Shown: positions 22,007 through 36,900 of the stretch, piece by piece | Position numbering within the stretch: position 1 is the stretch's first letter | Layout: each line of letters begins with the position of its first letter | Assembly (NCBI RefSeq): GCF_029227915.1 | Contig: NC_079877.1 | Location: forward strand, 25,509,851 to 25,573,850 | Direction: 5' to 3' | DNA: 64,000 nucleotides | Source of the DNA: Hydractinia symbiolongicarpus | Taxonomy: Eukaryota > Cnidaria > Hydrozoa > Anthoathecata > Hydractiniidae | Made by a program: the position numbers and the translations under genes | The notes under the pieces: model-generated | Databases searched by the model: none | Told to the model about the DNA's origin: nothing | The model's input: only the letters and a program-made list of their open reading frames with translations

Positions 22007-22545
22007 CAGTAGACGTCCGTTAATTCGAATGCCGCTTAATTCGAACTTTCCGTTATTTTAAACAAATTGCCAAGTCCCTTGAGTTTGGTTTAATAAAGTC
22101 TTAAGCTGCTTAATTCGAACTCAGATAATTCGAACATTTCGCCAATTCGAACAATTTTTTAGTCTTAAGGCTACATTATGCTCGTTAAATCGAACTATTT
22201 TTGTGTATCGATAAATAAAACCTTACGGGGAAATAGAAAAACGTTTTCATTTTTATTTATTTTTATTGCATCAATGGTCGCAAAATTTCTTTCCATTTAT
22301 CAATTAAATTGGCATTTCCAATAAAATGAAGTTTACAAGGAATTTAAAGGCCTTGCCCATCGCCAAGCAAAGAACGTTAAAAGATCTTTTAAAAAGTTGT
22401 AGAAAGTTGTAACAAAGTTATATTAACATAAAACCTTTAAAAGTTTAAAAATTTCATTTTTTCTTAACTTCCGATAATCCGAACATTCGTTAATTCGAAC
22501 AAATAATTTAGTTCCTTGCGTGTTCGAATTAACGGACGTCTACTC
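22007..22545. mobile_element. pogo/Tc1-type MITE
   Basis: The terminal inverted repeat CAGTAGACGTCCGTTAATTC at the left matches the reverse complement of the right end (AGTAGACGTCCGTTAATTCG). Subterminal TTAATTCGAAC motifs recur inside on both strands. The left flank is TA, but the last base of the right end has changed, so the TA duplication is not verifiable there. The related family at 49341-49820 has clear TA flanks. Confidence 0.75.
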
Positions 22546-22572
22546 CACCTAAAGCCAAACATCACGAGTCAT

Positions 22573-22591
22573 ACACACACACACACACACA
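22573..22591. repeat. (AC)n microsatellite
   Basis: Uninterrupted AC dinucleotide run. Confidence 0.9.
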
Positions 22592-22696
22592 AACCTCATA
22601 TAACGCAACAAAATATATATCTAACAAAATTGACGACACGGAACAGATAATGATTTCAAAAAAACTAATGCACAATAAACGAATAACAGACATTAC

Positions 22697-22744
22697 CGTG
22701 AGAACATGTTCATAGTTACGATTGAAAGTACCAAAGGGAGAACG
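22697..22744 (-). CDS. Candidate 48-bp minus-strand exon with a Tyr motif
   Basis: On the minus strand, CTTTAAGATAG precedes and GTAATG follows 48 bp reading RSPFGTFNRNYEHVLT in phase 0. Phase 1 contains a stop, so it cannot follow the array exons directly unless a phase-shifting exon intervenes; use of the upstream AAG acceptor (52 bp) gives a hydrophobic phase-1 reading instead. YEHV resembles a YxxV docking motif. Status uncertain. Confidence 0.25.
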
Positions 22745-23598
22745 CTATCTTAAAGAGAAACCATGGTAACGATAAAAAGAGAGCTAGTAATCGGCACTAA
22801 CAAGCACTGGAGTCAAATGTTGAAATTCTATTGACTTTTTTTTGGCATTGATTACTTTCAGTTGATCAACATTTGGAAAGGAGTTTTAAACATGTTTGAA
22901 TAAAATATTGATTTAGTGCTGCATGTTTTTGATGCGACTATAAACCTAGCACCAACAGGGTGTTTGTGCATCTTTGGTATCCAGTAAATGGAAGAAAGAC
23001 CGTAATTTTTTTTTTAGCAATTTCATCAGTAGTAGTGTTGGTTTGGGAGTAAGTTTAACTATTTGATACTTCCAAAAAAAAGCGAAAATCTTTTGCATAT
23101 AAAAGCAAAATTATTTCTCAAAATGGGGTTAGTATTAGCGAGTTTATTTATTTTTTACAACCATGTGAATACATGCATGGACAAAAAAATCGTTTTCACA
23201 TTATTAAATCGCAAAATTATATGAGTATCAATGACGCGTTTCGCACAATCTTGGGCAAATTTGGCCATTAATAAGTTTTACGTCAATACCTGTTGCGATA
23301 GGCCTGCAGAACCCCAGTGATCCCGGTCGAATAGGGTTAAAGTAGTAAATAGGTTTGTATCGCGTGTTTATCCAATTTACGAAAGAAATAGTTTGTCTAT
23401 TATTCGGCCTAAAGAGCACTATTTACCCCTATATATATTAAAACGGTTTCGGAGAATAGAAACCAGTTTTTTTAAGATGGAAACAACGAAGTTCCAGATG
23501 CCAGTTCCCTGAACTGAACCCGTAATTACATGAAAAAAAAGCTTCCTGAAACATTCTTTAGGAATAAATTGAAACTAACACAATATTATCATACTCAC

Positions 23599-23628
23599 TT
23601 TTCTTTTTTGAGCTCTTAATGCCAGAAT
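23599..23628 (-). CDS. Candidate 30-bp exon downstream of the array
   Basis: The minus strand shows TACTTATTTAG acceptor, 30 bp, and a strong GTGAGTATG donor. Length divisible by three, and phase 1 continues the array frame (A plus AT gives Asn), reading NSGIKSSKKK. Lys-rich. It is the best-supported exon left of the array. Confidence 0.5.
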
Positions 23629-23789
23629 CTAAATAAGTATAAATTTAAAAAAAATCATAATTTTTAACCGGAAAGGAAAAGGCGTTGCTTTTGAGATTAG
23701 ACTTCAACAGGAAATATCAGCAATATATTCCGATTAAACTATTTCAAATTAAATAGAACAGAACGTCAGGCAATTAAGGCTCTAACATG

Positions 23790-23867
23790 CTTTATTAACC
23801 AGCCTCTTTAATCATCATTAAAGTGGCAAATGACTTGCTGTAGTAGTCTGGGATAGAACACGTAAGT
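23790..23867 (-). CDS. Candidate alternative terminal exon with poly(A) signal
   Basis: The minus strand shows a TGCTGATCTTTCAG acceptor, then a phase-1 reading LRVLSQTTTASHLPL and a TAA ending at 23818. AATAAA (minus) at 23791-23796 lies about 20 nt after the stop. It would end the array gene if used; exclusive with 23599-23628 unless alternatively spliced. Confidence 0.3.
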
Positions 23868-24479
23868 CTGAAAGATCAGCAGAGGCAGAGAAGCAGCTCT
23901 CTGATAGTGCTACCTACGAAGAATTATCTGCTAGCCTCGTCCGTCATTTTTGTACACAATTTTGGTTAGATTTGTTTTTCTTACGCTAACATCGAACAAT
24001 TATCTTAAGTGGCAAATGTGTTCAAAATGGTTTGAATATGATACCCTTGCATCTCAATAATAATCAAAACAACATGACAAAAACTGCTAAATGGGAGGGG
24101 TGTTAATAAATGGAAATGGGTGGTGGGTTTTTTTAAAAAAACTGCAAACTCCCGCACCCCTACAATTAGCTGCCGAAGAGTAACAGGCAAAGTGGATGTG
24201 TTCATTTTCCTTGGATGTCGACGAAAAACTTATGTCTGAAATATAAAATCTTATGACGTTACGGCGCGACGTCAATAACACAACTTTAACGTCAATATCC
24301 TATATTAAATTAATGAAGCCATTACAGTGCACTTAAAATTTTAAAGCCAAATAATTTGGAAATGAGGTGGTGAAATCAATGATTTCCCACCGCGTGGGTA
24401 ACTAGGGACCACACTGGGTAAGTTTCCCAAACTTGGGACCACAAAGCCGTTTCAGGATGGACAGGTTGATGACAACATC

Positions 24480-24856
24480 AAAAAACCTTTAAACCCTAAT
24501 ATCTCTGCAACCGTTTGTCAAAAGTACATGATCCTACACATTTTCTTGATCAGCGTTTCAGGATCTATATGATGAAGGCAAGAGGTATAAAAAATTGGAA
24601 AAAAATTTGACAGGCCATTGCAGACGTCACTAAAGTTTTTAAATCATATATCTCCTTAAGCTTTCGTTGAAAACATGTGATCCTACACATTATTTTCACC
24701 AGCATCTCAACCTCTATAGATTACAGACAAAGTATAAACTAAATTTCGTCAATTTTTTTGTATCTGCACTGCTGACGTCAGCAAAACATCTAAAACAACC
24801 TACTTTTCCATTGTTCTTCTGCCTAAGTGGATTTCTCCACGGGCCTTATTGACTAG
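24480..24856 (+). mobile_element. Helitron-like element, 3' end intact
   Basis: Ends GTGGATTTCTCCACGGGCC, a short spacer and CTAG (24853-24856) followed by T. The interior matches 8975-9185. Two partly similar halves (ATATCTCTGCAACC near 24500 and ATATCTCCTTAAGC near 24648) suggest an internal duplication. Confidence 0.6.
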
Positions 24857-24859
24857 TTA

Positions 24860-24944
24860 TCTCTATAATAATAAGGAACTTCTTTCTGTCTGTCTGTCTC
24901 TCTGTGAGTTTTGCAAAGTGGACTGACTATATTATCAAATAAAA
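24860..24944 (+). mobile_element. Helitron-like 5' end next to the array
   Basis: TCTCTATAATAATAAGGAAC follows an A, three bases after the previous element's CTAG-T. A TCTGTCTGTCTGTC tract follows. The tandem array starts directly after this segment; no 3' end found. Confidence 0.45.
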
Positions 24945-24963
24945 AACAGTATTGCCAACTCAC

Positions 24964-27900
24964 TTTGCCTTGATGAAGCAGTGCCTTCCTGACCTATTGA
25001 CGGAGATGATGCTAGAATATAAAATAACTTTAATTAATTCCATTTTACCAAGGTGCTAGTGAGCAAAGTTCACTGGTGCACACATCTTCTTTCGAAAAAA
25101 AACACTTTCCTCCATATAAAAAGTTTGGTTTGACACATGAATATATTTAAAGTATGAAGAATTAAATTACGAAGGAAATTTGATCAACCGGAAATTGAAT
25201 TTCAATACTAAAAGCAGTTACAACTCCGTCCACTTGACGTTATGTTGTACCAAAACCTTAACCAACATTTTAAAGTGTTTTTCATAGCAACACTTGAATA
25301 TGCTAATAGAAATGTCACAAGGAGTCGCAAGAAAAAAACTAAAAAAAAAACTGAAGAAAGATAAACATTGGCAAGCAAATATTTTTGCAAACAAAGTTTT
25401 TGTTAGATTCGCATGTAAAAGATTTATAAACGCTCCAAATATAAAAATAGAGTACAAACAAGCTTTTGCCAATAATTTGTGGTCGCAAGAATTTTTAAGA
25501 TATTAAAGAAATTGGTGCTTATTCTAATTTTTGCATACAAAAAGGTACAGGTCGTTCTGTGAAAATACTGTTTCCTATTGTCTTGTGAAGATATTTTGCA
25601 TCGAATTCAAAATAATACGAAGAAGTACTGTTGAGAATATTACAAAAATTAAAGGGCTCATAATGTCATATTTTTGTTAACTCTGCGACAAATGCCACAT
25701 TGAAATTTAAACTAATTGATGCATCCACACATTTTCTAGTCTAATAAATATTTTGCACTCTTTTTGAAATTGCAAACAAATATATAAAAACAGTATTGAC
25801 AACTCACTTTGTCTTAATGAAGCAGTGCCTTCATGACCTATTGACGGAGATGATGCTAAAACATAAAATAACTTTAATTAATTCCATTGTACCAAGGTGC
25901 TAGTGAGCAAAGTTCACTGGTGTACACATATCTCCTTTTGAAATCAAACATTTTCCTCCATATAAAAAGTTTGGTTTGACACATGAATATATTTAAAGTA
26001 TGAAGAGTTAAATTACGAAAGAAATTTGATCAACCCTAACCCTAACCCTAACTCTAAACGCAGTTACAACTCCGTCCAAATGACGTTATGTTGTACCAAA
26101 ACCTTAACCAACATTTCAAAATGATTTTCATAGCAACTCTAGAATATGCTAATATAAATGTAAAAAGGAGCTGCAACAAAAAACTAAAGTATGGATATTG
26201 GAAGAAAACCTGAAGAGAGAAAAACATCGGCAAGCAAATATTTTTGTAAACTATGTTTTTGTTAATTTTTCATGTAAAAAATATGTGAACGCTCTTAATA
26301 CAAAACGTTAGTACAAACGAACTTTTGGAATCATTTGTCGTTGCTTAAATTTTTAGGATATTAAAGAAATTGGTACTTATTCTACTTTTTGCATACAAAG
26401 ATACAGGCTGTTCTGTGAAAATACTGTTTCCTATTGTCTTGTGAAGATATTTTGCATCAAATTCAAAATAATACGAAGAAGTACTGTTGAGAATATTTCA
26501 AAAATTAAAGGGCTCATAATCTCATATTTTTGTGAACTCTGCGACAAATGCCACATTGAAATTTAAACTAATTGATGCATCCACACATTTTCTAGTCTAA
26601 TAAATATTTTGCACTCTTTTTGAAATTGCAAACAAATATATAAAACAGTATTGACAACTCACTTTGTTTTGATGAAGCAGTGCCTTCATGACCTATTGAC
26701 GGAGTTGATGCTAAAATATAAAATAACTTTAATTAATTCCATTTTACCAAGGTGCTAGTGAGCAAAGTTCACTGGTGCACACATCTTCTTTCGAAAAAAA
26801 ACACTTTCCTCCATATAAAAAGTTTGGTTTGACACATGAATATATTTAAAGTATGAAGAATTAAATTACGAATGAAATTTGATCAACCGGAAATTGAATT
26901 TCAATACTAAAAGCAGTTACAACTCCGTCCACTTGACGTTATGTTGTACCAAAACCTTAACCAACATTTTAAAGTGTTTTTCATAGCAACACTTGAATAT
27001 GCTAATAGAAATGTCACAAGGAGTCGCAAGAAAAAAACTAAAAAAAAAACTGAAGAAAGATAAACATTGGCAAGCAAATATTTTTGCAAACAAAGTTTTT
27101 GTTAGATTCGCATGTAAAAGATTTATAAACGCTCCAAATATAAAAATAGAGTACAAACAAGCTTTTGCCAATAATTTGTGGTCGCAAGAATTTTTAAGAT
27201 ATTAAAGAAATTGGTGCTTATTCTAATTTTTGCATACAAAAAGGTACAGGTCGTTCTGTGAAAATACTGTTTCCTATTGTCTTGTGAAGATATTTTGCAT
27301 CGAATTCAAAATAATACGAAGAAGTACTGTTGAGAATATTTCAAAAATTAAAGGGCTCATAATCTCATATTTTTGTGAACTCTGCGACAAATGCCACATT
27401 GAAATTTAAAAGCAGTTACAACTCCGTCCAAATGACGTTATGTTGTACCAAAACCTTAACCAACATTTCAAAATGATTTTCATAGCAACTCTAGAATATG
27501 CTAATATAAATGTAAAAAGGAGCTGCAACAAAAAAACTAAAGTATGGATATTGGAAGAAAACCTGAAGAGAGAAAAACATCGGCAAGCAAATATTTTTGT
27601 AAACTATGTTTTTGTTAATTTTTCATGTAAAAAATATGTGAACGCTCTTAATACAAAACGTTAGTACAAACAAACTTTTGGAATCATTTGTCGTTGCTTA
27701 AATTTTTAGGATATTAAAGAAATTGGTACTTATTCTACTTTTTGCATACAAAGATACAGGCTGTTCTGTGAAAATACTGTTTCCTATTGTCTTGTGAAGA
27801 TATTTTGCATCGAATTCAAAATAATACGAAGAAGTACTGTTGAGAATATTTCAAAAATTAAAGGGCTCATAATGTCATATTTTTGTGAACTCTGCGACAA

Positions 27901-30900
27901 ATGCCACATTGAAATTTAAACTAATTGATGCATCCACACATTTTCTAGTCTAATAAATATTTTGTACTCTTTTTGAAATTGCAAACAAATATATAAAAAC
28001 AGTATTGACAACTCACTTTGTCTTAATGAAGCAGTGCCTTCATGACCTATTGACGGAGATGATGCTAAAATATAAAATAACTTTAATTAATTCCATTTTA
28101 CCAACGTGCTAGTGAGCAAAGTTCACTGGTGTACACATCTTCTTTCGAAAAAAAACACTTTCCTCCATATAAAAAGTTTGGTTTGACACATGAATATATT
28201 TAAAGTATCAAGAATTAAATTACGAAAGAAATTTGATCAACCCTAACCCTAACCCTTACTCTAAAAGCAGTTACAACTCCGTCCAAATGACGTTATGTTG
28301 TACCAAAACCTTAACCAACATTTCAAAATGATTTTCATAGCAACTCTAGAATATGCTAATATAAATGTAAAAAGGAGCTGCAACAAAAAAACTAAAGTAT
28401 GGATATTGGAAGAAAACCTGAAGAGAGAAAAACATCGGCAAGCAAATATTTTTGTAAACTATGTTTTTGTTAATTTTTCATGAAAAAAATATGTGAACGC
28501 TCTTAATACAAAACGTTAGTACAAACGAACTTTTGCGAATCATTTGTCGTTGCTTAAATTTTTAAGATATTAAAGAAATTGGTACTTATTCTACTTTTTG
28601 CATACAAAGATACAGGCTGTTCTGTGAAAATACTGTTTCCTATTGTCTTGTGAAGATATTTTGCATCGAATTCAAAATAATACGAAGAAGTACTGTTGAG
28701 AATATTTCAAAAATTAAAGGGCTCATAATGTCATATTTTTGTGAACTCTGCGACAAATGCCACATTGAAATTTAAACTAATTGATGCATCCACACATCTT
28801 CTAGTCTAATAAATATTTTGCACTCTTTTTGAAATTGTAAACAAATATATAAAAACAGTATTGACAACTCACTTTGTCTTAATGAAGCAGTGCCTTCATG
28901 ACCTATTGACGGAGATGATGCTAAAACATAAAATAACTTTAATTAATTCCATTGTACCAAGGTGCTAGTGAGCAAAGTTCACTGGTGTACACATATCTCC
29001 TTTTGAAATCAAACATTTTCCTCCATATAAAAAGTTTGGTTTGACACATGAATATATTTAAAGTATGAAGAGTTAAATTACGAAAGAAATTTGATCAACC
29101 CTAACCTTAACCCTAACTCTAAACGCAGTTACAACTCCGTCCAAATGACGTTATGTTGTACCAAAACCTTAACCAACATTTCAAAATGATTTTCATAGCA
29201 ACTCTAGAATATGCTAATATAAATGTAAAAAGGAGCTGCAACAAAAAAACTAAAGTATGGATATTGGAAGAAAACCTGAAGAGAGAAAAACATCGGCAAG
29301 CAAATATTTTTGTAAACTATGTTTTTGTTAATTTCATGTAAAAAATATGTGAACGCTCTTAATACAAAACGTTAGTACAAACGAACTTTTGCGAATCATT
29401 TGTCGTTGCTTAAATTTTTAAGATATTAAAGAAATTGGTACTTATTCTACTTTTTGCATACAAAGATACAGGCTGTTCTGTGAAAATACTGTTTCCTATT
29501 GTCTTGTGAAGATATTTTGCATCGAATTCAAAATAATACGAAGAAGTACTGTTGAGAATATTACAAAAATTAAAGGGCTCATAATGTCATATTTTTGTTA
29601 ACTCTGCGACAAATGCCACATTGAAATTTAAACTAATTGATGCATCCACACATTTTCTAGTCTAATAAATATTTTGCACTCTTTTTGAAATTGTAAACAA
29701 ATATATAAAAACAGTATTGACAACTCACTTTGTCTTAATGAAGCAGTGCCTTCATGACCTATTGACGGAGATGATGCTAAAACATAAAATAACTTTAATT
29801 AATTCCATTGTACCAAGGTGCTAGTGAGCAAAGTTCACTGGTGTACACATATCTCCTTTTGAAATCAAACATTTTCCTCCATATAAAAAGTTTGGTTTGA
29901 CACATGAATATATTTAAAGTATGAAGAATTAAATTACGAAGGAAATTTGATCAACCCTAACCCTAACTCTAAAAGCAGTTACAACTCCGTCCAAATGACG
30001 TTATGTTGTACCAAAACCTTAACCAACATTTCAAAATGATTTTCATAGCAACTCTAGAATATGCTAATATAAATGTAAAAAGGAGCTGCAACAAAAAACT
30101 AAAGTATGGATATTGGAAGAAAACCTGAAGAGAGAAAAACATCGGCAAGCAAATATTTTTGTAAACTATGTTTTTGTTAATTTCATGTAAAAAATATGTG
30201 AACGCTCTTAATACAAAACGTTAGTACAAACGAACTTTTGGAATCATTTGTCGTTGCTTAAATTTTTAGGATATTAAAGAAATTGGTACTTATTCTACTT
30301 TTTGCATACAAAGATACAGGCTGTTCTGTGAAAATACTGTTTCCTATTGTCTTGTGAAGATATTTTGCATCGAATTCAAAATAATACGAAGAAGTACTGT
30401 TGAGAATATTTCAAAAATTAAAGGGCTCATAATGTCATATTTTTGTGAACTCTGCGACAAATGCCACATTGAAATTTAAACTAATTGATGCATCCACACA
30501 TTTTCTAGTCTAATAAATATTTTGTACTCTTTTTGAAATTGCAAACAAATATATAAAAACAGTATTGACAACTCACTTTGTCTTAATGAAGCAGTGCCTT
30601 CATGACCTATTGACGGAGATGATGCTAAAATATAAAATAACTTTAATTAATTCCATTTTACCAACGTGCTAGTGAGCAAAGTTCACTGGTGTACACATCT
30701 TCTTTCGAAAAAAAACACTTTCCTCCATATAAAAAGTTTGGTTTGACACATGAATATATTTAAAGTATCAAGAATTAAATTACGAAAGAAATTTGATCAA
30801 CCCTAACCCTAACCCTTACTCTAAAAGCAGTTACAACTCCGTCCAAATGACGTTATGTTGTACCAAAACCTTAACCAACATTTCAAAATGATTTTCATAG

Positions 30901-33900
30901 CAACTCTAGAATATGCTAATATAAATGTAAAAAGGAGCTGCAACAAAAAAACTAAAGTATGGATATTGGAAGAAAACCTGAAGAGAGAAAAACATCGGCA
31001 AGCAAATATTTTTGTAAACTATGTTTTTGTTAATTTTTCATGAAAAAAATATGTGAACGCTCTTAATACAAAACGTTAGTACAAACGAACTTTTGCGAAT
31101 CATTTGTCGTTGCTTAAATTTTTAAGATATTAAAGAAATTGGTACTTATTCTACTTTTTGCATACAAAGATACAGGCTGTTCTATGAAAATACTGTTTCC
31201 TATTGTCTTGTGAAGATATTTTGCATCGAATTCAAAATAATATGAAGAAGTACTGTTGAGAATATTTCAAAAATTAAAGGGCTCATAATGTCATATTTTT
31301 GTGAACTCTGCGACAAATGCCACATTGAAATTTAAACTAATTGATGCATCCACACATTTTCTAGTCTAATAAATATTTTGCACTCTTTTTGAAATTGTAA
31401 ACAAATATATAAAAACAGTATTGACAACTCACTTTGTCTTAATGAAGCAGTGCCTTCATGACCTATTGACGGAGATGATGCTAAAACATAAAATAACTTT
31501 AATTAATTCCATTGTACCAAGGTGCTAGTGAGCAAAGTTCACTGGTGTACACATATCTCCTTTTGAAATCAAACATTTTCCTCCATATAAAAAGTTTGGT
31601 TTGACACATGAATATATTTAAAGTATGAAGAGTTAAATTACGAAAGAAATTTGATCAACCCTAACCCTAACCCTAACTCTAAACGCAGTTACAACTCCGT
31701 CCAAATGACGTTATGTTGTACCAAAACCTTAACCAACATTTCAAAATGATTTTCATAGCAACTCTAGAATATGCTAATATAAATGTAAAAAGGAGCTGCA
31801 ACAAAAAAACTAAAGTATGGATATTGGAAGAAAACCTGAAGAGGGAAAAACATCGGCAAGCAAATATTTTTGTAAACTATGTTTTTGTTAATTTCATGTA
31901 AAAAATATGTGAACGCTCTTAATACAAAACGTTAGTACAAACGAACTTTTGCGAATCATTTGTCGTTGCTTAAATTTTTAAGATATTAAAGAAATTGGTA
32001 CTTATTCTACTTTTTGCATACAAAGATACAGGCTGTTCTGTGAAAATACTGTTTCCTATTGTCTTGTGAAGATATTTTGCATCGAATTCAAAATAATACG
32101 AAGAAGTACTGTTGAGAATATTACAAAAATTAAAGGGCTCATAATGTCATATTTTTGTTAACTCTGCGACAAATGCCACATTGAAATTTAAACTAATTGA
32201 TGCATCCACACATTTTCTAGTCTAATAAATATTTTGCACTCTTTTTGAAATTGTAAACAAATATATAAAAACAGTATTGACAACTCACTTTGTCTTAATG
32301 AAGCAGTGCCTTCATGACCTATTGACGGAGATGATGCTAAAACATAAAATAACTTTAATTAATTCCATTGTACCAAGGTGCTAGTGAGCAAAGTTCACTG
32401 GTGTACACATATCTCCTTTTGAAATCAAACATTTTCCTCCATATAAAAAGTTTGGTTTGACACATGAATATATTTAAAGTATGAAGAATTAAATTATGAA
32501 GGAAATTTGATCAACTCTAACCCTAACTCTAAAAGCAGTTACAACTCCGTCCAAATGACGTTATGTTGTACCAAAACCTTAACCAACATTTCAAAATGAT
32601 TTTCATAGCAACTCTAGAATATGCTAATATAAATGTAAAAAGGAGCTGCAACAAAAAAACTAAAGTATGGATATTGGAAGAAAACCTGAAGAGAGAAAAA
32701 CATCGGCAAGCAAATATTTTTTTAAACTATGTTTTTGTTAATTTTTCATGTAAAAAATATGTGAACGCTCTTAATACAAAACGTTAGTACAAACGAACTT
32801 TTGCGAATCATTTGTCGTTGCTTAAATTTTTAAGATATTAAAGAAATTGGTACTTATTGTACTTTTTGCATACAAAGATACAGGCTGTTCTGTGAAAATA
32901 CTGTTTCCTATTGTCTTGTGAAGATATTTTGCATCGAATTCAAAATAATACGAAGAAGTACTGTTGAGAATATTTCAAAAATTAAAGGGCTCATAATGTC
33001 ATATTTTTGTGAACTCTGCGCCAAATGCCACATTGAAATTTAAACTAATTGATGCATCCACACATTTTCTAGTCTAATAAATATTTTGTACTCTTTTTGA
33101 AATTGCAAACAAATATATAAAAACAGTATTGACAACTCACTTTGTCTTAATGAAGCAGTGCCTTCATGACCTATTGACGGAGATGATGCTAAAATATAAA
33201 ATAACTTTAATTAATTCCATTTTACCAACGTGCTAGTGAGCAAAGTTCACTGGTGTACACATCTTCTTTCGAAAAAAAACACTTTCCTCCATATAAAAAG
33301 TTTGGTTTGACACATGAATATATTTAAAGTATCAAGAATTAAATTACGAAAGAAATTTGATCAACCCTAACCCTAACCCTTACTCTAAAAGCAGTTACAA
33401 CTCCGTCCAAATGACGTTATGTTGTACCAAAACCTTAACCAACATTTCAAAATGATTTTCATAGCAACTCTAGAATATGCTAATATAAATGTAAAAAGGA
33501 GCTGCAACAAAAAAACTAAAGTATGGATATTGGAAGAAAACCTGAAGAGAGAAAAACATCGGCAAGCAAATATTTTTGTAAACTATGTTTTTGTTAATTT
33601 TTCATGTAAAAAATATGTGAACGCTCTTAATACAAAACGTTAGTACAAACGAACTTTTGCGAATCATTTGTCGTTGCTTAAATTTTTAAGATATTAAAGA
33701 AATTGGTACTTATTCTACTTTTTGCATACAAAGATACAGGCTGTTCTATGAAAATACTGTTTCCTATTGTCTTGTGAAGATATTTTGCATCGAATTCAAA
33801 ATAATATGAAGAAGTACTGTTGAGAATATTTCAAAAATTAAAGGGCTCATAATGTCATATTTTTGTGAACTCTGCGACAAATGCCACATTGAAATTTAAA

Positions 33901-36900
33901 CTAATTGATGCATCCACACATTTTCTAGTCTAATAAATATTTTGCACTCTTTTTGAAATTGTAAACAAATATATAAAAACAGTATTGACAACTCACTTTG
34001 TCTTAATGAAGCAGTGCCTTCATGACCTATTGACGGAGATGATGCTAAAACATAAAATAACTTTAATTAATTCCATTGTACCAAGGTGCTAGTGAGCAAA
34101 GTTCACTGGTGTACACATATCTCCTTTTGAAATCAAACATTTTCCTCCATATAAAAAGTTTGGTTTGACACATGAATATATTTAAAGTATGAAGAGTTAA
34201 ATTACGAAAGAAATTTGATCAACCCTAACCCTAACCCTAACTCTAAACGCAGTTACAACTCCGTCCAAATGACGTTATGTTGTACCAAAACCTTAACCAA
34301 CATTTCAAAATGATTTTCATAGCAACTCTAGAATATGCTAATATAAATGTAAAAAGGAGCTGCAACAAAAAAACTAAAGTATGGATATTGGAAGAAAACC
34401 TGAAGAGAGAAAAACATCGGCAAGCAAATATTTTTGTAAACTATGTTTTTGTTAATTTCATGTAAAAAATATGTGAACGCTCTTAATACAAAACGTTAGT
34501 ACAAACGAACTTTTGCGAATCATTTGTCGTTGCTTAAATTTTTAAGATATTAAAGAAATTGGTACTTATTCTACTTTTTGCATACAAAGATACAGGCTGT
34601 TCTGTGAAAATACTGTTTCCTATTGTCTTGTGAAGATATTTTGCATCGAATTCAAAATAATACGAAGAAGTACTGTTGAGAATATTACAAAAATTAAAGG
34701 GCTCATAATGTCATATTTTTGTTAACTCTGCGACAAATGCCACATTGAAATTTAAACTAATTGATGCATCCACACATTTTCTAGTCTAATAAATATTTTG
34801 CACTCTTTTTGAAATTGTAAACAAATATATAAAAACAGTATTGACAACTCACTTTGTCTTAATGAAGCAGTGCCTTCATGACCTATTGACGGAGATGATG
34901 CTAAAACATAAAATAACTTTAATTAATTCCATTGTACCAAGGTGCTAGTGAGCAAAGTTCACTGGTGTACACATATCTCCTTTTGAAATCAAACATTTTC
35001 CTCCATATAAAAAGTTTGGTTTGACATAGAATATATTTAAAGTATGAAGAATTAAATTACGAAGGAAATTTGATCAACCCTAACCCTAACTCTAAAAGCA
35101 GTTACAACTCCGTCCAAATGACGTTATGTTGTACCAAAACCTTAACCAACATTTCAAAATGATTTTCATAGCAACTCTAGAATATGCTAATATAAATGTA
35201 AAAAGGAGCTGCAACAAAAAAACTAAAGTATGGATATTGGAAGAAAACCTGAAGAGAGAAAAACATCGGCAAGCAAATATTTTTGTAAACTATGTTTTTG
35301 TTAATTTTTCATGTAAAAAATATGTGAACGCTCTTAATACAAAACGTTAGTACAAACGAACTTTTGCGAATCATTTGTCGTTGCTTAAATTTTTAAGATA
35401 TTAAAGAAATTGGTACTTATTCTACTTTTTGCATACAAAGATACAGGCTGTTCTATGAAAATACTGTTTCCTATTGTCTTGTGAAGATATTTTGCATCGA
35501 ATTCAAAATAATATGAAGAAGTACTGTTGAGAATATTTCAAAAATTAAAGGGCTCATAATGTCATATTTTTGTGAACTCTGCGACAAATGCCACATTGAA
35601 ATTTAAACTAATTGATGCATCCACACATTTTCTAGTCTAATAAATATTTTGCACTCTTTTTGAAATTGTAAACAAATATATAAAAACAGTATTGACAACT
35701 CACTTTGTCTTAATGAAGCAGTGCCTTCATGACCTATTGACGGAGATGATGCTAAAACATAAAATAACTTTAATTAATTCCATTGTACCAAGGTGCTAGT
35801 GAGCAAAGTTCACTGGTGTACACATATCTCCTTTTGAAATCAAACATTTTCCTCCATATAAAAAGTTTGGTTTGACACATGAATATATTTAAAGTATGAA
35901 GAGTTAAATTACGAAAGAAATTTGATCAACCCTAACCCTAACCCTAACTCTAAACGCAGTTACAACTCCGTCCAAATGACGTTATGTTGTACCAAAACCT
36001 TAACCAACATTTCAAAATGATTTTCATAGCAACTCTAGAATATGCTAATATAAATGTAAAAAGGAGCTGCAACAAAAAAACTAAAGTATGGATATTGGAA
36101 GAAAACCTGAAGAGAGAAAAACATCGGCAAGCAAATATTTTTGTAAACTATGTTTTTGTTAATTTCATGTAAAAAATATGTGAACGCTCTTAATACAAAA
36201 CGTTAGTACAAACGAACTTTTGCGAATCATTTGTCGTTGCTTAAATTTTTAAGATATTAAAGAAATTGGTACTTATTCTACTTTTTGCATACAAAGATAC
36301 AGGCTGTTCTGTGAAAATACTGTTTCCTATTGTCTTGTGAAGATATTTTGCATCGAATTCAAAATAATACGAAGAAGTACTGTTGAGAATATTACAAAAA
36401 TTAAAGGGCTCATAATGTCATATTTTTGTTAACTCTGCGACAAATGCCACATTGAAATTTAAACTAATTGATGCATCCACACATTTTCTAGTCTAATAAA
36501 TATTTTGCACTCTTTTTGAAATTGTAAACAAATATATAAAAACAGTATTGACAACTCACTTTGTCTTAATGAAGCAGTGCCTTCATGACCTATTGACGGA
36601 GATGATGCTAAAACATAAAATAACTTTAATTAATTCCATTGTACCAAGGTGCTAGTGAGCAAAGTTCACTGGTGTACACATATCTCCTTTTGAAATCAAA
36701 CATTTTCCTCCATATAAAAAGTTTGGTTTGACATAGAATATATTTAAAGTATGAAGAATTAAATTACGAAGGAAATTTGATCAACCCTAACCCTAACTCT
36801 AAAAGCAGTTACAACTCCGTCCAAATGACGTTATGTTGTACCAAAACCTTAACCAACATTTCAAAATGATTTTCATAGCAACTCTAGAATATGCTAATAT

